Shown one piece after another: positions 56,291-64,000 of a stretch of 64,000 bases of DNA. A model generated the notes under the pieces. It did no database searches. It saw nothing but the letters and a program-made list of their open reading frames with translations, and was not told where the DNA came from. The stretch comes from Denticeps clupeoides (Eukaryota; Chordata; Actinopteri; Clupeiformes; Denticipitidae): NCBI RefSeq assembly GCF_900700375.1, contig NC_041726.1:19227850-19291849 (forward strand), written 5' to 3'. Numbering within the stretch: position 1 is the first letter of the stretch; every line of letters begins with the position of its first letter. The position numbers and the translations under genes are program-made.

Positions 56291-56449
56291 TAACTATTGA
56301 AAAACTTTTAAAATGAAAGTATTTAAATGGCTTTGTTAGCTTTTTTTACGTTTTCTCCATCATAATTTGATAGTAAAGCAGGAGTTTTCGCACTTTATAA
56401 TGTTCTCAAAGTCCTTTTGTTTAAAGTCCAAGATTTTCAAACAGAGTTT

Positions 56450-56569
56450 GCTTACAGACATGCCAGCTGAAGATTGCCCAATCTTGTCTGTTCTCAGAAG
56501 CTAAGAAGGCTTGGGCCTGGTTAGTACTTGGATGGGAGACTACGTGGGAATGCCAGGTGCTGTAAGCTT
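56450..56569 (+). rRNA. 5S rRNA-type copy 31 (GCTTAC type)
   Basis: As copy 27. Confidence 0.82.
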
Positions 56570-56728
56570 TAACTATTGTTAAACTTTTAAAATGAAAGTA
56601 TTTACATGGCTTTGTTAGCTTTTTTTGCCTTTTCTCCATCATAATTTGACAGTAAAGCGGGAGCTTTCACTCTTTGATATGTGTTCAAGCCTCTTTGGTT
56701 TAAAGTTCAAGATTTTCAAGAAGAGTTT

Positions 56729-56848
56729 GTGTACGGACAAACCAGCTGAAGAATGCCCAATCTTGTCTGATCTCAGAAGCTAAGAAGGCTTGGGCCTGGT
56801 TAGTACTTGGATGGGAGACTACCTGGGAATACCAGGTGCTGTAAGCTT
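56729..56848 (+). rRNA. 5S rRNA-type copy 32
   Basis: As copy 28 but with CCAATCTTG. Confidence 0.8.
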
Positions 56849-57008
56849 TAACTATTGAAAAACTTTTAAAATGAAAGTATTTACATGGCTTTGTTAGCTT
56901 TTTTTGCCTTTTCTCCATCATAATTTGACAGTAAAGCGGGAGTTTTCGCACTTTATAATGTTTTCTAAGCCCTTTTGGTTTAAAGTTCAAGATTTTCAAG
57001 CAGAGTTT

Positions 57009-57128
57009 GTGTACGGACAAACCAGCTAAAGAATGCCCAATCTTGTCTGATCTCAGAAGCTAAGAAGGCTTGGGCCAGGTTAGTACTTGGATGGGAGACT
57101 ACCTGGGAATGCCAAGTGCTGTATGCTT
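57009..57128 (+). rRNA. 5S rRNA-type copy 33 (GTATGC-end type)
   Basis: As copy 29. Confidence 0.8.
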
Positions 57129-57287
57129 TAACTATTGAAAAACTTTTAAAATGAAAGTATTTACATGGCTTTGTTAGCTTTTTTTGCCTTTTCTCCATCA
57201 TAATTTGACAGTAAAGCGGGAGTTTTCGCACTTTATAATGTTTTCAAAGCCCTTTTGTTTAAAGTCAAAGATTTTCAAGCAGAGTTT

Positions 57288-57407
57288 GCTTACAGACATG
57301 CCAGCTGAAGATTGCCCAATCTTGTCTGATCTCAGAAGCTAAGAAGGCTTGGGCCTGGTTAGTACTTGGATGGGAGACTACGTGAGAATGCCAGGTGCTG
57401 TAAGCTT
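57288..57407 (+). rRNA. 5S rRNA-type copy 34 (GCTTAC type)
   Basis: GCTTAC type with TGATCTCAG and ACGTGAGAATGCC. Confidence 0.82.
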
Positions 57408-57609
57408 TAACTATTGTTAAACTTTTAAAATGAAAGTATTTACATCACTTTGTTACCTTTTTTTTAAGTAAGTTAAGGGGTATTTTCTTTCTTTGATATG
57501 TTTTCCCGCCTTTTTTCTTTTTTTTAAACTTCTCTTCAGGTTTCTTTGTCTGTGTGTGCTCTACAACGATCATTCACAGGCTTGGAGCTGAATCGATTAG
57601 GTGGGATTT

Positions 57610-57768
57610 TCCAGCCCTCGGCCTTCAGGTGCTACGCACCCTGATGTCAATTTAATATCTGATATGTCATATTAAGCGGATTTTTAGAACAGGGAGTCGG
57701 CAATAGGGCCTGCTCCATCCGCTCCATTCATCGACCCAGTATTGCATTGCCTTCTAGAAGGTGTGCAC
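57610..57768 (+). ncRNA. U2 snRNA-like sequence 10
   Basis: Upstream GGTGGGATTTTCC, GCCTTCTAGAAGG. Confidence 0.75.
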
Positions 57769-57915
57769 TTTATTTGTTGTATTGCAAATAAAAGCTTACC
57801 ACTCCAACTTTTTGCCTTTTCTCCATCATAATTTGACAGTAAAGCGGGAGTTTTCACTCTTTGATATGTGTTCAAGCCCCTTTGGTTTAAAGTTCAAGAT
57901 TTTCAAGCAGAGTTT

Positions 57916-58035
57916 GTGTACGGACAAACCAGCTGAAGAATGCCCAATCTTGTCTGATCTCAGAAGCTAAGAAGGCTTGGGCCTGGTTAGTACTTGGATG
58001 GGAGACTACCTGGGAATAACAGGTGCTGTAAGCTT
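57916..58035 (+). rRNA. 5S rRNA-type copy 35
   Basis: Matches copy 25, 3483 bp upstream. Confidence 0.8.
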
Positions 58036-58195
58036 TAACTATTGAAAAACTTTTAAAATGAAAGTATTTACATGGCTTTGTTAGCTTTTTTTGCCTTTTC
58101 TCCATCATAATTTGACAGTAAAGCGGGAGTTTTCGCACTTTATAATGTTTTCAAAGCCCTTTTGGTTTAAAGTTCAAGATTTTCAAGCAGAGTTT

Positions 58196-58315
58196 GTGTA
58201 CGGACAAACCAGCTGAAGAATGCCCAATCTTGTTTGATCTCAGAAGCTAAGAAGGCTTGGGCCTGGTTAGTACTTGGATGGGAGACTACCTGGGAATACC
58301 AGGTGCTGTAAGCTT
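58196..58315 (+). rRNA. 5S rRNA-type copy 36
   Basis: Matches copy 26. Confidence 0.8.
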
Positions 58316-58474
58316 TAACTATTGAAAAACTTTTAAAATGAAAGTATTTAAATGGCTTTGTTAGCTTTTTTTGCGTTTTCTCCATCATAATTTGATAGTA
58401 AAGCAGGAGTTTTCGCACTTTATAATGTTCTCAAAGTCCTTTTGTTTAAAGTCCAAGATTTTCAAACAGAGTTT

Positions 58475-58594
58475 GCTTACAGACATGCCAGCTGAAGATT
58501 GCCCAATCTTGTCTGTTCTCAGAAGCTAAGAAGGCTTGGGCCTGGTTAGTACTTGGATGGGAGACTACGTGGGAATGCCAGGTGCTGTAAGCTT
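58475..58594 (+). rRNA. 5S rRNA-type copy 37 (GCTTAC type)
   Basis: Matches copy 27. Confidence 0.82.
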
Positions 58595-58753
58595 TAACTA
58601 TTGTTAAACTTTTAAAATGAAAGTATTTACATGGCTTTGTTAGCTTTTTTTGCCTTTTCTCCATCATAATTTGACAGTAAAGCGGGAGCTTTCACTCTTT
58701 GATATGTGTTCAAGCCTCTTTGGTTTAAAGTTCAAGATTTTCAAGAAGAGTTT

Positions 58754-58873
58754 GTGTACAGACAAACCAGCTGAAGAATGCCCAAACTTGTCTGATCTCA
58801 GAAGCTAAGAAGGCTTGGGCCTGGTTAGTACTTGGATGGGAGACTACCTGGGAATACCAGGTGCTGTAAGCTT
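58754..58873 (+). rRNA. 5S rRNA-type copy 38
   Basis: Matches copy 28. Confidence 0.8.
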
Positions 58874-59033
58874 TAACTATTGAAAAACTTTTAAAATGAA
58901 AGTATTTACATGGCTTTGTTAGCTTTTTTTGCCTTTTCTCCATCATAATTTGACAGTAAAGCGGGAGTTTTCGCACTTTATAATGTTTTCTAAGCCCTTT
59001 TGGTTTAAAGTTCAAGATTTTCAAGCAGAGTTT

Positions 59034-59153
59034 GTGTACGGACAAACCAGCTAAAGAATGCCCAATCTTGTCTGATCTCAGAAGCTAAGAAGGCTTGGGC
59101 CAGGTTAGTACTTGGATGGGAGACTACCTGGGAATGCCAAGTGCTGTATGCTT
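59034..59153 (+). rRNA. 5S rRNA-type copy 39 (GTATGC-end type)
   Basis: Matches copy 29. Confidence 0.8.
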
Positions 59154-59256
59154 TAACTATTGAAAAACTTTTAAAATGAAAGTATTTACATCACTTTGTT
59201 AACTTTTTTTAAAGTAAGTTAAGGGGTATTTTCTTTCTTTGATATGTTTTCCCGCC

Positions 59257-59287
<31 letters not shown>

Positions 59288-59369
59288 ACTTCTCTTCAGG
59301 TTTCTTTGTCTGTGTGTGCTCTACAACGATCATTCACAGGCTTGGAGCTGAATCGATTAGATGTGATTT

Positions 59370-59527
59370 TCCAGCCCTCGGCCTTCAGGTGCTACGCACC
59401 CTGATGTCAATTTAATATCTGATATGTCATATTAAGCGGATTTTTAGAACAGGGAGTCGGCAATAGGGCCTGCTCCATCCGCTCCATTCATCGACCCAGT
59501 ATTGCATTGCCTCTAGAAGGTGTGCAC
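59370..59527 (+). ncRNA. U2 snRNA-like sequence 11
   Basis: Matches U2-like copy 9. Confidence 0.75.
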
Positions 59528-59652
59528 TTTATTTGTTGTATTGCAAATAAAAGCTTACCACTCCAACTTTTTGCCTTTTCTCCATGATAATTTGACAGTA
59601 AAGCGTGTTCAAGCCCCTTTGGCTTAAAGTTCAAGATTTTCATGCATAGTTT

Positions 59653-59772
59653 GTGTACGGTTAAAACAGCTGAAGATTGCCCAATCTTGTCTGATCTCAG
59701 AAGCTAAGAAGGCTTGGGCCTGGTTAGTACTTGGATGGGAGACTACCTGGGAATACCAGGTGCTGTAAGCTT
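59653..59772 (+). rRNA. 5S rRNA-type copy 40
   Basis: Matches copy 30. Confidence 0.78.
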
Positions 59773-59931
59773 TAACTATTGAAAAACTTTTAAAATGAAA
59801 GTATTTAAATGGCTTTGTTAGCTTTTTTTACGTTTTCTCCATCATAATTTGATAGTAAAGCAGGAGTTTTCGCACTTTATAATGTTCTCAAAGTCCTTTT
59901 GTTTAAAGTCCAAGATTTTCAAACAGAGTTT

Positions 59932-60051
59932 GCTTACAGACATGCCAGCTGAAGATTGCCCAATCTTGTCTGTTCTCAGAAGCTAAGAAGGCTTGGGCCT
60001 GGTTAGTACTTGGATGGGAGACTACGTGGGAATGCCAGGTGCTGTAAGCTT
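59932..60051 (+). rRNA. 5S rRNA-type copy 41 (GCTTAC type)
   Basis: Matches copy 31. Confidence 0.82.
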
Positions 60052-60210
60052 TAACTATTGTTAAACTTTTAAAATGAAAGTATTTACATGGCTTTGTTAG
60101 CTTTTTTTGCCTTTTCTCCATCATAATTTGACAGTAAAGCGGGAGCTTTCACTCTTTGATATGTGTTCAAGCCTCTTTGGTTTAAAGTTCAAGATTTTCA
60201 AGAAGAGTTT

Positions 60211-60330
60211 GTGTACGGACAAACCAGCTGAAGAATGCCCAAACTTGTCTGATCTCAGAAGCTAAGAAGGCTTGGGCCTGGTTAGTACTTGGATGGGAGA
60301 CTACCTGGGAATACCAGGTGCTGTAAGCTT
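60211..60330 (+). rRNA. 5S rRNA-type copy 42
   Basis: Like copy 32 but with CCAAACTTG. Confidence 0.8.
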
Positions 60331-60490
60331 TAACTATTGAAAAACTTTTAAAATGAAAGTATTTACATGGCTTTGTTAGCTTTTTTTGCCTTTTCTCCAT
60401 CATAATTTGACAGTAAAGCGGGAGTTTTCGCACTTTATAATGTTTTCTAAGCCCTTTTGGTTTAAAGTTCAAGATTTTCAAGCAGAGTTT

Positions 60491-60610
60491 GTGTACGGAC
60501 AAACCAGCTAAAGAATGCCCAATCTTGTCTGATCTCAGAAGCTAAGAAGGCTTGGGCCAGGTTAGTACTTGGATGGGAGACTACCTGGGAATGCCAAGTG
60601 CTGTATGCTT
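60491..60610 (+). rRNA. 5S rRNA-type copy 43 (GTATGC-end type)
   Basis: Matches copy 33. Confidence 0.8.
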
Positions 60611-60769
60611 TAACTATTGAAAAACTTTTAAAATGAAAGTATTTACATGGCTTTGTTAGCTTTTTTTGCCTTTTCTCCATCATAATTTGACAGTAAAGCG
60701 GGAGTTTTCGCACTTTATAATGTTTTCAAAGCCCTTTTGTTTAAAGTCAAAGATTTTCAAGCAGAGTTT

Positions 60770-60889
60770 GCTTACAGACATGCCAGCTGAAGATTGCCCA
60801 ATCTTGTCTGATCTCAGAAGCTAAGAAGGCTTGGGCCTGGTTAGTACTTGGATGGGAGACTACGTGAGAATGCCAGGTGCTGTAAGCTT
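60770..60889 (+). rRNA. 5S rRNA-type copy 44 (GCTTAC type)
   Basis: Matches copy 34. Confidence 0.82.
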
Positions 60890-61090
60890 TAACTATTGTT
60901 AAACTTTTAAAATGAAAGTATTTACATCACTTTGTTACCTTTTTTTAAGTAAGTTAAGGGGTATTTTCTTTCTTTGATATGTTTTCCCGCCTTTTTTCTT
61001 TTTTTTAAACTTCTCTTCAGGTTTCTTTGTCTGTGTGTGCTCTACAACGATCATTCACAGGCTTGGAGCTGAATCGATTAGATGTGATTT

Positions 61091-61248
61091 TCCAGCCCTC
61101 GGCCTTCAGGTGCTACGCACCCTGATGTCAATTTAATATCTGATATGTCATATTAAGCGGATTTTTAGAACAGGGAGTCGGCAATAGGGCCTGCTCCATC
61201 CGCTCCATTCATCGACCCAGTATTGCATTGCCTCTAGAAGGTGTGCAC
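61091..61248 (+). ncRNA. U2 snRNA-like sequence 12
   Basis: As copy 8. Confidence 0.75.
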
Positions 61249-61373
61249 TTTATTTGTTGTATTGCAAATAAAAGCTTACCACTCCAACTTTTTGCCTTTT
61301 CTCCATGATAATTTGACAGTAAAGCGTGTTCAAGCCCCTTTGGCTTAAAGTTCAAGATTTTCATGCATAGTTT

Positions 61374-61493
61374 GTGTACGGTTAAAACAGCTGAAGATTG
61401 CCCAATCTTGTCTGATCTCAGAAGCTAAGAAGGCTTGGGCCTGGTTAGTACTTGGATGGGAGACTACCTGGGAATACCAGGTGCTGTAAGCTT
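61374..61493 (+). rRNA. 5S rRNA-type copy 45
   Basis: Matches copies 30 and 40. Confidence 0.78.
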
Positions 61494-61652
61494 TAACTAT
61501 TGAAAAACTTTTAAAATGAAAGTATTTAAATGGCTTTGTTAGCTTTTTTTACGTTTTCTCCATCATAATTTGATAGTAAAGCAGGAGTTTTCGCACTTTA
61601 TAATGTTCTCAAAGTCCTTTTGTTTAAAGTCCAAGATTTTCAAACAGAGTTT

Positions 61653-61772
61653 GCTTACAGACATGCCAGCTGAAGATTGCCCAATCTTGTCTGTTCTCAG
61701 AAGCTAAGAAGGCTTGGGCCTGGTTAGTACTTGGATGGGAGACTACGTGGGAATGCCAGGTGCTGTAAGCTT
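61653..61772 (+). rRNA. 5S rRNA-type copy 46 (GCTTAC type)
   Basis: Matches copies 31 and 41. Confidence 0.82.
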
Positions 61773-61931
61773 TAACTATTGTTAAACTTTTAAAATGAAA
61801 GTATTTACATGGCTTTGTTAGCTTTTTTTGCCTTTTCTCCATCATAATTTGACAGTAAAGCGGGAGCTTTCACTCTTTGATATGTGTTCAAGCCTCTTTG
61901 GTTTAAAGTTCAAGATTTTCAAGAAGAGTTT

Positions 61932-62051
61932 GTGTACGGACAAACCAGCTGAAGAATGCCCAAACTTGTCTGATCTCAGAAGCTAAGAAGGCTTGGGCCT
62001 GGTTAGTACTTGGATGGGAGACTACCTGGGAATACCAGGTGCTGTAAGCTT
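61932..62051 (+). rRNA. 5S rRNA-type copy 47
   Basis: Matches copy 42. Confidence 0.8.
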
Positions 62052-62211
62052 TAACTATTGAAAAACTTTTAAAATGAAAGTATTTACATGGCTTTGTTAG
62101 CTTTTTTTGCCTTTTCTCCATCATAATTTGACAGTAAAGCGGGAGTTTTCGCACTTTATAATGTTTTCTAAGCCCTTTTGGTTTAAAGTTCAAGATTTTC
62201 AAGCAGAGTTT

Positions 62212-62331
62212 GTGTACGGACAAACCAGCTAAAGAATGCCCAATCTTGTCTGATCTCAGAAGCTAAGAAGGCTTGGGCCAGGTTAGTACTTGGATGGGAG
62301 ACTACCTGGGAATGCCAAGTGCTTTATGCTT
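62212..62331 (+). rRNA. 5S rRNA-type copy 48 (GTATGC-end type)
   Basis: As copy 33, with GTGCTTTATGC at the 3' end. Confidence 0.8.
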
Positions 62332-62490
62332 TAACTATTGAAAAACTTTTAAAATGAAAGTATTTACATGGCTTTGTTAGCTTTTTTTGCCTTTTCTCCA
62401 TCATAATTTGACAGTAAAGCGGGAGTTTTCGCACTTTATAATGTTTTCAAAGCCCTTTTGTTTAAAGTCAAAGATTTTCAAGCAGAGTTT

Positions 62491-62610
62491 GCTTACAGAC
62501 ATGCCAGCTGAAGATTGCCCAATCTTGTCTGATCTCAGAAGCTAAGAAGGCTTGGGCCTGGTTAGTACTTGGATGGGAGACTACGTGAGAATGCCAGGTG
62601 CTGTAAGCTT
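62491..62610 (+). rRNA. 5S rRNA-type copy 49 (GCTTAC type)
   Basis: Matches copy 34. Confidence 0.82.
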
Positions 62611-62812
62611 TAACTATTGTTAAACTTTTAAAATGAAAGTATTTACATCACTTTGTTACCTTTTTTTTAAGTAAGTTAAGGGGTATTTTCTTTCTTTGAT
62701 ATGTTTTCCCGCCTTTTTTCTTTTTTTTAAACTTCTCTTCAGGTTTCTTTGTCTGTGTGTGCTCTACAACGATCATTCACAGGCTTGGAGCTGAATCGAT
62801 TAGGTGGGATTT

Positions 62813-62971
62813 TCCAGCCCTCGGCCTTCAGGTGCTACGCACCCTGATGTCAATTTAATATCTGATATGTCATATTAAGCGGATTTTTAGAACAGGGAGT
62901 CGGCAATAGGGCCTGCTCCATCCGCTTCATTCATCGACCCAGTATTGCATTGCCTTTTAGAAGGTGTGCAC
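62813..62971 (+). ncRNA. U2 snRNA-like sequence 13
   Basis: As copy 10, with CCGCTTCATTC. Confidence 0.75.
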
Positions 62972-63118
62972 TTTATTTGTTGTATTGCAAATAAAAGCTT
63001 ACCACTCCAACTTTTTGCCTTTTCTCCATCATAATTTGACAGTAAAGCGGGAGTTTTCACTCTTTGATATGTGTTCAAGCCCCTTTGGTTTAAAGTTCAA
63101 GATTTTCAAGCAGAGTTT

Positions 63119-63238
63119 GTGTACGGACAAACCAGCTGAAGAATGCCCAATCTTGTCTGATCTCAGAAGCTAAGAAAACTTGGGCCTGGTTATTACTTGG
63201 ATGGGAGACTATGTGGGAATGCCAGGTGCTGTAAGCTT
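63119..63238 (+). rRNA. 5S rRNA-type copy 50
   Basis: Block-end-like (GTTATTACTTGG) with GAAAACTTGGG and CTATGTGGG. Confidence 0.8.
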
Positions 63239-63397
63239 TAACTATTGTAAAACTTTTAAAATGAAAGTATTTACATGGCTTTGTTAGCTTTTTTTGCCTT
63301 TTCTCCATCATAATTTGACAGTAAAGCGGGAGTTTTCACTCTTTGATATGTGTTAAAGCCTCTTTGGTTTAAAGTTCAAGATTTTCAAGCAGAGTTT

Positions 63398-63517
63398 GTG
63401 TACGGACAAACCAGCTGAAGATTGCCCAATCTTGTCTGATCTCAGAAGCTAAGAAGGCTTGGGCCTGGTTAGTACTTGGATGGGAGACTACGTGGGAATG
63501 CCAGGTGCTGTAAGCTT
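63398..63517 (+). rRNA. 5S rRNA-type copy 51
   Basis: Mixed subtype: ATTGCCC with GTACTTGG and ACGTGGGAATGCC. Confidence 0.8.
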
Positions 63518-63734
63518 TAACTATTGTTAAACTTTTAAAATGAAAGTATTTACATCACTTTGTTACCTTTTTTTTAAGTAAGTTAAGGGGTATTTTCTTT
63601 CTTTGATATGTTTTCCCGCCTTTTTTCTTTTTTTTTTCTTTTTTTTTTTTAAACTTCTCTTCAGGCTTCTTTGTCTGTGTGTGCTCTACAACGATCATTC
63701 ACAGGCTTGGAGCTGAATCGATTAGATGTGATTT

Positions 63735-63892
63735 TCCAGCCCTCGGCCTTCAGGTGCTACGCACCCTGATGTCAATTTAATATCTGATATGTCATATTAA
63801 GCGGATTTTTAGAACAGGGAGTCGGCAATAGGGCCTGCTCCATCCGCTCCATTCATCGACCCAGTATTGCATTGCCTCTAGAAGGTGTGCAC
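63735..63892 (+). ncRNA. U2 snRNA-like sequence 14
   Basis: As copy 8; the following 5S unit runs out of the window. Confidence 0.75.
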
Positions 63893-64000
63893 TTTATTTG
63901 TTGTATTGCAAATAAAAGCTTACCACTCCAACTTTTTGCCTTTTCTCCATCATAATTTGACAGTAAAGCGAGAGTTTTCACTCTTTGATATGTGTTCAAG

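Larger units (their letters stand above)
43556..64000 (+). repeat. Tandem 5S rRNA-type / U2-like array
   Basis: Blocks of one U2-like sequence followed by n 5S-type units of about 279 bp. From left to right n is 2 (partial block), 3, 1, 2, 5, 5, 4, 2, 5, 5, 5, 5, 5, 2. U2-to-U2 distances are 633, about 921, 1185, 1477 or about 1720-1760, as expected for steps of one 5S unit; the 2197 step contains an LTR. The 5S-to-5S spacer has TTTAAAG about 30 bp before each 5S. The spacer before each U2-like copy is longer (about 200 bp) and has a variable T tract. Confidence 0.95.

Noticed and set aside
43556-64000. CRISPR-like regular spacing
   Set aside because: The repeats are 120-bp 5S-type sequences with near-identical spacers in eukaryotic DNA; there are no short direct repeats with unique spacers.

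Overview
The window is non-protein-coding, vertebrate (most likely teleost, probably cyprinid) repeat DNA made of two tandem arrays of small-RNA genes joined head to tail. The call rests on vertebrate-type nuclear tRNA genes (a tRNA-Leu(CAA) with a 27-bp intron, no encoded CCA), 5S rRNA-type and U2 snRNA-type units in one cluster, and a fish-type L2/CR1-like LINE fragment. The layout resembles what is reported for the long arm of zebrafish chromosome 4, but the species cannot be fixed from the sequence alone. No convincing protein-coding host gene is present.

Region 1 (1-43555) is a tRNA array of about 15 units. A full unit runs, all on the + strand, tRNA-Pro(AGG), tRNA-Pro(CGG), tRNA-Leu(CAA), tRNA-Pro(TGG), a minus-strand LINE fragment, tRNA-Gln(CTG), then a decayed tRNA-Gln. 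I count 9 Pro(AGG), 15 Pro(CGG), 15 Pro(TGG) plus one cut by the window edge, 15 Leu(CAA) and 8 Gln(CTG). Most are structurally intact and several carry damaging changes. The spaces between them hold about ten classes of decayed tRNA-Pro copies, so most of the unit seems to descend from one short ancestral tRNA-Pro monomer. Long (about 3.78 kb) and short (about 3.43 kb) units alternate in the first 18 kb, giving a 7.2-kb dimeric repeat. Later units have lost the LINE/Gln part or collapsed to a 1.83-kb form through recombination inside tRNA sequence.

Region 2 (43556-64000) begins abruptly inside a LINE fragment. It holds 51 copies of a 5S rRNA-type sequence, mostly 279 bp apart, in groups of one to five, and 14 copies of a U2 snRNA-like sequence that separate the groups. 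The 5S copies keep the canonical length but have lost nearly all canonical CpG sites. The U2-like copies keep the 3' half of U2 but lack a recognisable branch-site-pairing sequence. A solitary LTR (46209-47489) with 4-bp target duplications sits in one block.

Together the window looks like an amplified, recombining heterochromatic small-RNA cluster: a tRNA array with mostly intact genes beside a 5S/U2-like array that is either a divergent (for example oocyte-type) set or a decaying one. The first about 800 bases show single-base indels against every other copy and may be a poorly polished sequence end.
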